35,814 bases of DNA from JBDIBA01 sp039812705 (lineage in GTDB: Bacteria; Actinomycetota; Acidimicrobiia; Acidimicrobiales; JBBSGY01). The translations under genes were made by a program, and so were the position numbers. Shown in pieces: positions 1 through 7,612 of this stretch (the first letter of the stretch is position 1; every line of letters starts with the position of its first letter). The DNA is taken from assembly GCA_039812705.1 (NCBI GenBank), contig JBDIBA010000019.1:1-35814 (forward strand), given 5' to 3'. The notes beneath the pieces are model-generated. The model saw only the letters and a program-made list of their open reading frames with translations, was not told the DNA's origin and made no database searches.

Positions 1-735
1 GTCCAGTCTGTGCGTCGCGCCGAGGACGAGAACCGAAGCGGCGCCTTAGTGTTTGTTGAGGTATCTGAACTCGACGAGGCGCTTCTGAAGGCGCATTACT
101 GCGGTGTTATGGATGCTGCCGGAGAATTGAAGCCTCTACCAAGCACCGTTGACAACATGCAGCCGCCAACCCACGAAACAACAGAGGTACCGGCTCGAGT
201 CGAAAAGGCAAGTCTGTCGGTTGCAACAGTCACAACGGGAAACCCCGAAGCAACGATGACGACAATCATGTCGGTAGCCGAGAACACAGCGGGGCTGTCG
301 TCACTCGATTTCACGATTGTCGACAACGGCTCTAGCGATGCAACCCAAGCATTTCTCAACGAGCTGGGCGATTCGGTGATTGCAGTCCGTAACGACACTG
401 CAATCCCCGCACAAGACGCATGGTCGCAGGCATTTGCTGGAGGCGATGGTGAATTCGTTCTGTTCATCAGCAACGACGTTGTAGTGAGCCCTGGTTGGTT
501 CGAGCCGTTGATGCTGGAAATGCGTAACGACTCGAGTCTTGTTGCTTTGTCGTGCGGTGTGGAAACGGCTGGCAAGGTTGTTCCCTCTCAACCGCCCGCA
601 ACCGGCTCAGGGGTGTGTTTGCTGGTTCGGCGCAATCCACTGCCCGAGGTGATTCCCGACGAAGCGCGCCTAGTTCGCGAGTCGCACGCAAAGTTGCAAC
701 CAATTGACAGTTCGATACCCACGTCTGCAAGCTGA
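1..735 (+). CDS. Glycosyltransferase family 2-like protein, 5' end outside the window
   Basis: The reading frame is open from base 1 to the TGA at 733-735, so the start lies upstream or, less likely, at the GTG at 10. The visible part carries a GT-A/GT2-type fold: a strand with the VDNGSSDAT nucleotide-sugar-binding motif and, about 50 residues later, FISNDVVVSPGW, which matches the GT2 NND-x-x metal-binding segment in a weakened form (SND). The first 50 or so residues belong to some preceding domain that cannot be judged here. The stop is only 10 bases before the start of the next glycosyltransferase, so the two are probably co-transcribed and act in the same pathway. The position just upstream of two flagellin genes suggests flagellin or surface-polymer glycosylation; this is inference. 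Confidence 0.7.
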   Translation, partial: VQSVRRAEDENRSGALVFVEVSELDEALLKAHYCGVMDAAGELKPLPSTVDNMQPPTHETTEVPARVEKASLSVATVTTGNPEATMTTIMSVAENTAGLSSLDFTIVDNGSSDATQAFLNELGDSVIAVRNDTAIPAQDAWSQAFAGGDGEFVLFISNDVVVSPGWFEPLMLEMRNDSSLVALSCGVETAGKVVPSQPPATGSGVCLLVRRNPLPEVIPDEARLVRESHAKLQPIDSSIPTSAS

Positions 736-745
736 AAGGTTCCCA

Positions 746-3217
746 GTGGCAGAGTTCAAAGTAAGCGTTGTTATTCCAGTCTGGAATCAATGGGAATACA
801 CCAAGGTGTGTCTCGATACCTTGCGGCCCACCTTGGGCGTTCACGACGAAGTGATTGTCGTCGACAACGGTTCCCGCGACCAGACGGCCAGGGCTTTGCG
901 CGCCTATCCCTGGGTGAAAGTCATAACCAATGAGGAAAATCAAGGCTTTGCGAAAGGCTGCAACCAAGGTGCTGAAGCAGCTACTGGCGATGTCATCATC
1001 TTTTTGAACAACGACACAGTGTTGACTACGCGTTGGATCGACGGCCTCGTCTGGCCATTCGAAGACGGCCGCGTCGTTGCAACCGGCCCACGATCAAACT
1101 CGGTTGGTGGAAAACAACTCGTCCAGGGTGTCGACTACGACATTGCTCGGATGTCGAGTTATCGGCAGTGGGCTCGCAACTGGCGTGACACGCACAAACG
1201 CGAGACCTCTCAGGTCGAACGCCTCGTTGGTTTCTGCCTGGCAGTCCGCAGGAGTGACTTCGAGGCGATTGGCGGTTTTGACGAGCGTTTCGAAATCGGT
1301 GGATGCGAAGACGACGACTTGTGCATTCGCCTCTTGGAGCGTGGACAGCTGTTGATTTGTCACGAGTCTTTCGTGCACCACGTGGGTCACGCGACATTCG
1401 ACGGCAACGGCGTCGACTGGTTCGAGTTGCAAGAACGCAACCTCACCTTGTACGACGAGAAGCACGGAATGGTTTCAGATCGAAACAAGTCGCGCCCAGG
1501 TACGGCGTTGTTGTCTGCCTGCATGATCGTGAGAGACGAGGCCGACAACTTGAGCCGCTGCTTGTCGAGCCTCAATGGAATCGTCGACGAGGTCGTCATT
1601 TACGACACCGGCTCAACCGACAATACGGTGGAACTGGCTAGAGCCGCTGGAGCCAAGGTCATCGAAGGTTATTGGGATGACGACTTCGGGCGCGCGCGTA
1701 ATGCAGCGCTCGAACACTGCACAGGTGAGTGGATTCTTCACATCGATGCAGATGAGATGGTCGAGGCAAACCCGGTAACCGTTCGTCAAGAGCTGCAAAT
1801 GTCGCGCGTCAGCTCGATGGTTGTCGAGGTCGACAACTTGTCCGACAACGGCAAACAAAACCTCACGCACCGCCCGTGTCGCCTGTTTCGTCGGGGCTTC
1901 TACAAATGGGTCGGAAGACTGCACGAGCAGGTAACAACTTGCGACGGTCAGTCGCGTCCAGAGGTCGGCATTGCAACGCAGCTGAAGATCGTCCACTTTG
2001 GCTATCTAACCGAGGCAATCCAGGCCAAGAAAAAGGCCGAGCGGAACTTGGCCATTGCGGAAATGGACGCGCAGACCGACAACGGTCGCGATCAGGTTGA
2101 CAAGTTGACCAACCTTGGTCGCTCGATGGTCATGGTTGGCCGCGAAGAAGAGGGTTACGCCTGTTACGTGCAAGCGCGCGGACTGGAAACCGATTCGCCG
2201 GTTATCAGGCGCACACTGCTTCGCTCGGGTGCTCAGTCGGCAATCAACCTTGAACGGCCCGAAGAGGCCCTTGACTGGCTTGAAGAGCTGGAGAAGTACT
2301 GCGAGTACAAAGACACGCTGCATCTACTGCGCGGTTGGGCCTACGCAAACATGAAGGAATGGACTTCGGCGCTGCAGTGGTTGGACCGTGTTGGAAACCC
2401 AATGCGCGACGACGACTCCTTCTTGTTGAGCGGCTTTCTGCTTGGCGTAAATAGGGCAAAGGCTCTGGCCGGTCTGGAGCGTTGGGACGAAGCCGCAGAC
2501 ATTCTGGCTCCCGAGGTCACCAAGGACGCCCATGACGAGCCGGTGTGGAGCTTGTTTGTTACCTGCTTCTGGAAGGCCGGGCGCGACTTTGGTCAAGTCT
2601 TCAATGAGTTGGACCGCAACCACATCAATGCAGTCTTTGGGCAGTTGGCAACGGTTGAACCCGAAGCAGCTGACGCGGTTCTTGAGGCTTTATGGCCAAA
2701 GGAAGAGTGTCGAGCCAACGTCTTGGCGTTGGCAATCCGTGTTGCACCGGCGTTGTCGGTTGATCGCGCACTCGATTGGTCGGTGCGCCTTCGCGAGCAC
2801 GGCCTTGAAGAGCAGTGTCCACTTATTGACATCGGTTTCAACTCGCAAAGAAGGGTCGCTGAGCGCTTGCGGGCCTCCGCAGTTGCATTTACAGCCTTCA
2901 ACGACGACAGGGCAGTGGACTGCATTCGCCAGGCCGCACAGCGATTGATGCCCGAGTCGTTTGCCACGGCCCTTGCCGAAACTTCGGCCATTGCGCCCCA
3001 GTTACTGGAGCCGCTGGTTCTGGCAACTGCAACGAATCCTCCGCGTTGCCTTGCTATGGGCAAGGCCCTATTTGAACTTGGAGCCGCCGACGAAGGCGTT
3101 GCTGTTGTCTTGCACGGACGCGAGACCGACCCGAGTGAGGATTGGGTTGCCGACGCAGCCAAGTGGCTGGAATCGGTAGGTCGCAGCAAGGAAGCCGCCG
3201 GACTGTCTGCCAAGTAG
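746..3217 (+). CDS. Two-domain GT2 glycosyltransferase with TPR-like C-terminus
   Basis: This 823-residue protein has two glycosyltransferase family 2 domains in tandem. The first (about residues 5-240) contains VDNGSRDQT and FLNNDT; the second (about 255-480) begins LSACMIVRDEADNLSRCL and contains YDTGSTDNT and the metal-binding HIDADEM. The remaining 340 residues are helical and repeat-like (GRSMVMVGREEEGYACYVQA, PEEALDWLEELEKY), typical of TPR arrays. I chose GTG at 746 because GAAAGG lies 7 bases upstream at 734-739 and overlaps the stop of the previous gene; an in-frame TTG at 704 is less likely. No signal peptide is seen, so it should be cytoplasmic. Multi-domain GT2-TPR proteins beside flagellin genes are often flagellin glycosyltransferases; the acceptor here is inferred from context only. 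Confidence 0.85.
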   Translation: MAEFKVSVVIPVWNQWEYTKVCLDTLRPTLGVHDEVIVVDNGSRDQTARALRAYPWVKVITNEENQGFAKGCNQGAEAATGDVIIFLNNDTVLTTRWIDGLVWPFEDGRVVATGPRSNSVGGKQLVQGVDYDIARMSSYRQWARNWRDTHKRETSQVERLVGFCLAVRRSDFEAIGGFDERFEIGGCEDDDLCIRLLERGQLLICHESFVHHVGHATFDGNGVDWFELQERNLTLYDEKHGMVSDRNKSRPGTALLSACMIVRDEADNLSRCLSSLNGIVDEVVIYDTGSTDNTVELARAAGAKVIEGYWDDDFGRARNAALEHCTGEWILHIDADEMVEANPVTVRQELQMSRVSSMVVEVDNLSDNGKQNLTHRPCRLFRRGFYKWVGRLHEQVTTCDGQSRPEVGIATQLKIVHFGYLTEAIQAKKKAERNLAIAEMDAQTDNGRDQVDKLTNLGRSMVMVGREEEGYACYVQARGLETDSPVIRRTLLRSGAQSAINLERPEEALDWLEELEKYCEYKDTLHLLRGWAYANMKEWTSALQWLDRVGNPMRDDDSFLLSGFLLGVNRAKALAGLERWDEAADILAPEVTKDAHDEPVWSLFVTCFWKAGRDFGQVFNELDRNHINAVFGQLATVEPEAADAVLEALWPKEECRANVLALAIRVAPALSVDRALDWSVRLREHGLEEQCPLIDIGFNSQRRVAERLRASAVAFTAFNDDRAVDCIRQAAQRLMPESFATALAETSAIAPQLLEPLVLATATNPPRCLAMGKALFELGAADEGVAVVLHGRETDPSEDWVADAAKWLESVGRSKEAAGLSAK

Positions 3218-3362
3218 AGGCTGGTTGGGCCGGGTGTCCGCTGAAATCGTCGAAAGTTCATTGAACTTTCTGAAGATTTCTATCAAGGGCTAGCCAATTC
3301 GGTCCGAAATTTTAAGTGTTGCCACAAATCGGTGTGGTAACAGCCGGGTCCACGGAGGACCT

Positions 3363-3387
3363 GGTGACCCTTTTCAAGGAGGAAATT
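3363..3387 (+). promoter_or_regulatory. Flagellin 1 leader: GGTGACCC box and strong SD
   Basis: The 170-base gap before flagellin 1 ends with GGTGACCC (3363-3370) and the ribosome binding site AAGGAGG (3377-3383), which fixes ATG 3388 as the start. The same GGTGACCC box followed by AGGAGG occurs before flagellin 2, although the rest of the two leaders differs. Both gaps also contain AGATTTCTA further upstream (3273-3281 here). A sigma-28 promoter would be expected but I see no clear match to the consensus. Confidence 0.4.
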
Positions 3388-4230
3388 ATGGGTCTGATGA
3401 TCAACACCAACGTCGAAGCTCTCAATGCATACCGCAACCTAAGCGGAACCCAAGGTTCGTTGGCCAAGAGCCTCGAGCGTCTGTCTTCGGGTCTTCGCAT
3501 CAACCGTGCTGCTGACGACGCTGCTGGCCTTTCAATCTCAGAGAACCTGAAGAGCCAAATCAACGGTTTCAAGCGCGCATCGACCAACGCTCAGGACGGC
3601 ATCAGCCTCATCCAGACCGCTGAAGGTGCTCTTAATGAGACCACGAACCTTCTTCAGAAGGTCCGTAGCTTGGCTGTACAGGCTGCAAACGTCGGTGCAA
3701 ACGACCAAGCAGCTCGCGACGCGATTGGCCGCGAAGTAACCCAGTCTCTCGCGGAAATTGACCGCATTGCTTCAGCAACCGTGTTCGGCTCAAAGAGCCT
3801 TCTCGACGGTTCGGCTACTGCTGGTTTCACCTTCCACGTTGGATACAACGGTTCTTCGTTCAACCAGCTCAACGTCAAGGTGAACGCAACCAACAGCTCT
3901 TCGCTAGGTCTTACCTCTGCGACGATCACGGCTGCTATCACCGGTGGTACGGCTTCTAGCTGGCTTACAAGCATCGACAACGCTCTTGCATCGATCACCT
4001 CGACACGTTCAAGCCTTGGTTCTTACCAGAACCGTCTTGAGTCGACGATTGCCAACTTGGGCGTTGCCGTTGAAAACTTGTCAGCTTCGCGCTCACGCAT
4101 TGTCGACACCGACATGGCTGATGAAATGACGAACTTCTCCAAGCAGCAGATCCTGCAGCAGGCTGGAACCGCGATGCTCGCCCAGGCGAACTCGCTTCCA
4201 AACAGCGTGCTCCAACTGCTCCGCGGATAG
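3388..4230 (+). CDS. fliC: Flagellin (first of two tandem copies)
   Basis: The 280-residue product is a compact flagellin, the subunit of the filament, exported through the flagellar type III apparatus. The N-terminal D0/D1 region is recognisable from MINTNVEALNAYRNL, through LERLSSGLRINRAADDAAGL and ISLIQTAEGALNETTNLLQKV. The C-terminal D1/D0 region runs through NRLESTIANL, ASRSRIVDTDMADEM and LQQAGTAMLAQANSLP. Between them is only a short variable part of about 100 residues, so there is little surface-exposed D2/D3 material. ATG 3388 follows AAGGAGG. It is a close paralogue of the next gene, with the same length and mostly the same sequence, differing mainly around residues 170-235. Serine and threonine in the variable part are possible glycosylation sites for the upstream transferases. 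Confidence 0.97.
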   Translation: MGLMINTNVEALNAYRNLSGTQGSLAKSLERLSSGLRINRAADDAAGLSISENLKSQINGFKRASTNAQDGISLIQTAEGALNETTNLLQKVRSLAVQAANVGANDQAARDAIGREVTQSLAEIDRIASATVFGSKSLLDGSATAGFTFHVGYNGSSFNQLNVKVNATNSSSLGLTSATITAAITGGTASSWLTSIDNALASITSTRSSLGSYQNRLESTIANLGVAVENLSASRSRIVDTDMADEMTNFSKQQILQQAGTAMLAQANSLPNSVLQLLRG

Positions 4231-4263
4231 TTCCGAGAACCCCTCGGGGTTCAGGTATCACGG

Positions 4264-4295
4264 TAAAGGAGGTGGGCAAAGTCCCACCTCCTTTA
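4264..4295 (+). terminator. Hairpin terminator after flagellin 1
   Basis: A perfect 13-bp stem is seen: TAAAGGAGGTGGG (4264-4276) pairs with CCCACCTCCTTTA (4283-4295) around a 6-base loop. The T-run after it is poor, but the position 33 bases past the stop and the matching hairpin after flagellin 2 support a terminator. The 5' arm carries a full Shine-Dalgarno sequence and the 3' arm matches the anti-SD tail of 16S rRNA. Confidence 0.8.
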
Positions 4296-4402
4296 CTATT
4301 TGGCCGAAAAATGTCGGAGATCGCCTCAGATTTCTAAGCCGCCTGTCGATTTAAGGATTGTCCACCTAAATCAGTGGATCTCCGCCGCCACCGGAAGGCG
4401 TC

Positions 4403-4424
4403 GGTGACCCCATCAGGAGGAGAC
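4403..4424 (+). promoter_or_regulatory. Flagellin 2 leader: GGTGACCC box and strong SD
   Basis: GGTGACCC (4403-4410) and AGGAGG (4415-4420) precede ATG 4425, repeating the arrangement before flagellin 1 with a slightly shorter spacing (14 instead of 17 bases from box to start). AGATTTCTA recurs at 4328-4336. The 194-base gap otherwise holds the first flagellin terminator. Confidence 0.4.
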
Positions 4425-5267
4425 ATGGGTCTTCAAATCAATACGAACATCGAAGCTCTTAACGCTTACCGCAACTTGAGTAACACTCAGGGATCGCTGT
4501 CGAAGAGCCTCGAACGCCTTTCTTCAGGCCTTCGCATCAACCGCGCCGCTGACGACGCTGCTGGTCTTTCGATCTCGGAAAACCTGCGCAGCCAGATCAA
4601 CGGTTTCAAGCGCGCATCGACCAACGCTCAGGACGGCATCAGCCTCATCCAGACCGCTGAAGGCGCACTTGGCGAAACCACGAACTTGTTGCAGAAGGTT
4701 CGCAGCCTTGCAATTCAGGCCGCAAACGTCGGTGCAAACGACCAGACCGCTCGTGACGCAATTGGTCGCGAAGTTTCACAGTCGCTATCCGAAATCGACC
4801 GCATTGCTTCGGCAACCGTGTTCGGTTCAAAGAGCTTGCTCGACGGATCAGCCACTGCCGGCTTCACCTTCCACGTTGGATACAACGGCGCTTCGTTCAA
4901 CCAGTTGAACGTAAGGGTGACTGCAACCAACAGCTCTTCGCTTGGTCTAACGAGCGCAACCCTGGTCGCTGCAATCACTGCCGGAACCGCCTCTGGTTGG
5001 TTGGCAAGCATCGACACCGCACTTGCAAACGTCACCTCGACTCGTTCAAACCTCGGTTCGTACCAGAACCGTTTGGAATCAACCATTGCGAACTTGGGCG
5101 TTGCTGTTGAGAACCTGTCGGCTTCTCGTTCGCGCATTGTCGACACCGACATGGCTAACGAAATGACGAACTTCTCCAAGCAGCAGATCTTGCAGCAGGC
5201 TGGAACCGCGATGCTCGCTCAGGCGAACTCGCTTCCAAACAGCGTGCTTCAACTGCTCAAGGGCTAG
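4425..5267 (+). CDS. fliC: Flagellin (second of two tandem copies)
   Basis: This is a second 280-residue flagellin of the same size as its upstream neighbour. The N-terminal (INTNIEALNAYRNL, LERLSSGLRINRAADDAAGL) and C-terminal (SRIVDTDMANEM, LQQAGTAMLAQANSLP) filament-core segments are intact. ATG 4425 follows AGGAGG with good spacing. Compared with copy 1, some stretches are identical at every base (for example 4596-4663 here and 3559-3626 there), while others have many silent changes, as expected after partial gene conversion. Each copy has its own leader and terminator, so the two can be expressed separately. Having two flagellins could allow a mixed filament or switching of antigenic or mechanical properties; the sequence does not say which. 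Confidence 0.97.
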   Translation: MGLQINTNIEALNAYRNLSNTQGSLSKSLERLSSGLRINRAADDAAGLSISENLRSQINGFKRASTNAQDGISLIQTAEGALGETTNLLQKVRSLAIQAANVGANDQTARDAIGREVSQSLSEIDRIASATVFGSKSLLDGSATAGFTFHVGYNGASFNQLNVRVTATNSSSLGLTSATLVAAITAGTASGWLASIDTALANVTSTRSNLGSYQNRLESTIANLGVAVENLSASRSRIVDTDMANEMTNFSKQQILQQAGTAMLAQANSLPNSVLQLLKG

Positions 5268-5350
5268 TGACCATGCGGATCGTTTCGTCGGCTTACAAAG
5301 TTGATGCTCGATCAAGTTGGTACTCAATCAATCGGTAAATCCTGACGATG

Positions 5351-5382
5351 AAGAGGGAGGTGGGGAAATCCACCTCCCTCTT
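5351..5382 (+). terminator. Hairpin terminator after flagellin 2
   Basis: AAGAGGGAGGTGG (5351-5363) pairs perfectly with CCACCTCCCTCTT (5370-5382) around a 6-base loop, followed by TCGTTT. It resembles the hairpin after flagellin 1 in stem composition but not in exact sequence. It lies in the 186-base gap between flagellin 2 and fliD, which otherwise shows no gene. Confidence 0.8.
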
Positions 5383-5453
5383 TCGTTTGAGGGAATACGG
5401 CGAAACGGCCGTCGAAATAGCTGCAGGTCTAGCTGTACGGGAAAGGAGTGACA

Positions 5454-6797
5454 ATGGCAGATTCTTCAACAATGAGCATCTCGGGCATCGGCTCTGGTTT
5501 CAACGTCCAGTCAACAGTCGAGTCTTTGATGAGCGTGGAAGCTCAATCACAGAACCTCCTCAAGCGCCAGCTGACAAAGCACCAGACAATGGTGTCGGCC
5601 TATCAGCAGCTGAACACGACCTTCGCATCAATCAAGCAGACAGCCGGAGAGCTGGCTTTTGGTCTTAACTGGCGCACCATGAAGGCAACTTCATCAGGCG
5701 ACGGTGTGACCGCAACAGCAGGAACTGGCGCCGTTTCAGGTTCGTTCAGTTTCAGTGTTCAACAACTCGCCAAGCGGAACTCTGTGGCAACGGCAGGAAC
5801 CGTTTCGAGTCTGGACACCGTTGTTGGCAACTCTGGCGCTTACGCGGGCAAGACCCTCAGCCAAGTTGTTGAAGAGGTCAACAAGAACTCAAGCACCCTT
5901 GGTTATTCGGCGGCAGCCATTCAAGTTGCGCCGGGCAGTTACAAGCTGCAGTTGCAGGCAACACAGAGCGGAACCGCTGGTGCAATTGCCGGTGACCTAA
6001 CCCAAATCACTGCATCAATGGGTGCGTTTAACACCGTGCAAGCTGCACAAGATGCCATCCTTCAAGTGGGCAGTGGCGCCGGCGCGTACTCAATTACGTC
6101 TTCGTCAAACACTGTCAAAGATGCGTTGCCGGGTGTAACGCTTAATCTCACCAAGGCAGACCCAAACACTGAGATCACTGTCAACGTTGCTGGTGATGCA
6201 GATGCCATGGCTGACAAGGTTGGCAAGCTGGTCGACTCGCTAAACAGCGCAGCAAAGCTGATCCAGGACAACTCAAAGTACGATCCCGGTTCAAAGTCCG
6301 GTGGTGTGTTCCTGGGTAACAGCACAACCCGCACACTTTCGAGCAACCTTCACCAGGCCGTTACCGACTTGGTGGGCTCTTCGTTGAAGCTTGCAACAAA
6401 CGTAGGAATCAGTTTCAACTCTGACGGCACCTACAGCTTCGACAAGGCAAAGTTCAAGTCTGCCTACAACGAAAACCCTGAAGCGGTTGCATCGTTGTTC
6501 GTCGAAGGTGGATCAACTGCAGTGACAACGGGCACGCAGCCCGGTATTGCAGAACGCCTGCAAAAAGTTGCGAACGCAGCAACGGACTCTGTCAGTGGTT
6601 GGATCACAACTGCACTCAAGGGTGAAAACACTCGAGTGGAAGACCTCAACAAGACCATTGCATCTTGGGATGACCGTTTGGAACAGCGTCGCGCAACGCT
6701 GACAAAGATGTTCAACGCAATGGACAGCGCAGTTGCGGGCTTTAACAGTCAGTCGAACTGGCTTGCTGGCCAGCTTTCGAGCATGACCGGCTCCTAA
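5454..6797 (+). CDS. fliD: Flagellar filament cap protein FliD (HAP2)
   Basis: FliD sits at the filament tip and guides folding and insertion of exported flagellin. The 447-residue product starts with the typical MSISGIGSGFNVQSTVESLM and a coiled helix (LLKRQLTKHQTMVSAYQQLN), has a threonine/serine-rich beta central part, and ends in the family's helical tail (LNKTIASWDDRLEQRRATLTKMFNAMDSAVAGFNSQSNWLAGQL). I chose ATG 5454 because GAAAGGAG (5441-5448) is at ideal distance; the GTG at 5448 lies inside that SD. Length is normal for the family. There is no cysteine, as is usual for exported axial proteins. It is followed by fliS after 30 bases, the usual fliD-fliS order. Confidence 0.95.
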   Translation: MADSSTMSISGIGSGFNVQSTVESLMSVEAQSQNLLKRQLTKHQTMVSAYQQLNTTFASIKQTAGELAFGLNWRTMKATSSGDGVTATAGTGAVSGSFSFSVQQLAKRNSVATAGTVSSLDTVVGNSGAYAGKTLSQVVEEVNKNSSTLGYSAAAIQVAPGSYKLQLQATQSGTAGAIAGDLTQITASMGAFNTVQAAQDAILQVGSGAGAYSITSSSNTVKDALPGVTLNLTKADPNTEITVNVAGDADAMADKVGKLVDSLNSAAKLIQDNSKYDPGSKSGGVFLGNSTTRTLSSNLHQAVTDLVGSSLKLATNVGISFNSDGTYSFDKAKFKSAYNENPEAVASLFVEGGSTAVTTGTQPGIAERLQKVANAATDSVSGWITTALKGENTRVEDLNKTIASWDDRLEQRRATLTKMFNAMDSAVAGFNSQSNWLAGQLSSMTGS

Positions 6798-6827
6798 CAA
6801 TCAACCTCGAATTGCCGATAGGAAACC

Positions 6828-7259
6828 GTGGCTTCTAACAATCTTCGCAACCGATACATCCAAGACGGAGCGGGGGTCGTTTCACAACAGAAACTGTTGG
6901 TCATGCTCTATGACCGCTTGATTCTTGACTGTGAACATGCGATGACCGCTATTGCCGACAAGCAGTGGGAAGCAAGCAACGACAAGTTGCAACACGCTCA
7001 AGCAATCGTTCTTGAACTTGCAAGCGCTTTGGACACTGGTGCATGGGAAGGCGGCCAGAGCCTCCTTGACCTCTACACATGGTTTGACGAAGAGCTGACA
7101 ACTGCCAACGTCAAGAAGGATGCCAAGTACATCAAAGAGCCGCTCAAGTTGATCAAAGAACTGCGCGACACTTGGAACCAGGCACTCACGGTTGTTGCTG
7201 CCGAGCAGGCTCAGGCTCGCGAAGCCGGCACGTCTACTTTCACAACCGCTGCTGTTTAG
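6828..7259 (+). CDS. fliS: Flagellin export chaperone FliS
   Basis: FliS binds the C-terminal helix of flagellin in the cytoplasm, prevents premature polymerisation and delivers it to the export gate. The 143-residue helical protein shows the family signature near its N-terminus: NRYIQDGAGVVSQQKLLVMLYDRLILDCEHAM, the Y-x-x-x-x-V ... P/Q-x-K-L-L-x-M-L-Y-D pattern. The C-terminal 20 residues (AEEQAQAREAG-like, alanine-rich) form a tail. The start is GTG 6828, with AGGAAA upstream. It lies 30 bases after fliD and 20 bases before a small helical gene, so the three are probably one operon. Confidence 0.93.
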   Translation: MASNNLRNRYIQDGAGVVSQQKLLVMLYDRLILDCEHAMTAIADKQWEASNDKLQHAQAIVLELASALDTGAWEGGQSLLDLYTWFDEELTTANVKKDAKYIKEPLKLIKELRDTWNQALTVVAAEQAQAREAGTSTFTTAAV

Positions 7260-7279
7260 AACACCTCACGAGGTTCGTC

Positions 7280-7609
7280 ATGACTTCTGTCTTGAACTGG
7301 GAGACCTACCTAGACGGCTACGAAGCAAAGATTGCTTCTGCCGAGAGCTCACTTATCAACGGTGAGCATCTGGACCCCGATTTGCTTGCGCCGTTTGAGG
7401 CACCGCAAGGTCTCGGGCCTTTCCCTGCAGAGTTGGCCGCGCGTGCGACAAGCATCATCGAGCGCAACAGCAAGCTGAACGAAGCCCTGCAACAAGCAAT
7501 GGATTCAATCCTCTTGCAACTTGGCGACATCAAGCGCGAATCGACCGCAGTGCGCGGGTATGACCCGTCTTCGGCTTCGGTGCCGCACTACTTCGACAAC
7601 CTCGGCTGA
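7280..7609 (+). CDS. Small helical protein in the fliT position
   Basis: The 109-residue product is not recognised from sequence motifs. ATG 7280 follows GAGG-like bases (7269-7273), 20 bases after the fliS stop. It is soluble and mostly helical: an N-terminal amphipathic segment (NWETYLDGYEAKIASAESSL), a proline/glycine-rich hinge (PFEAPQGLGPFPAEL), then a long helix (ARATSIIERNSKLNEALQQAMDSILLQLGDIKRE). It ends with a disordered tail finishing HYFDNLG. In many bacteria the gene after fliS is fliT, a 100-120-residue helical chaperone for FliD; size, fold prediction and position fit, but sequence similarity cannot be shown here. It could also be a FlgN-like chaperone or an unrelated lineage-specific protein. 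Confidence 0.75.
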   Translation: MTSVLNWETYLDGYEAKIASAESSLINGEHLDPDLLAPFEAPQGLGPFPAELAARATSIIERNSKLNEALQQAMDSILLQLGDIKRESTAVRGYDPSSASVPHYFDNLG

Positions 7610-7612
7610 GAT

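Noticed and set aside
96..591. Long minus-strand frames opposite the first glycosyltransferase
   Set aside because: They run antisense to a clear glycosyltransferase frame, show no domain motifs and have no ribosome binding site. The same applies to most other long opposite-strand frames in the window, such as 2593-3261 and 18280-18939.
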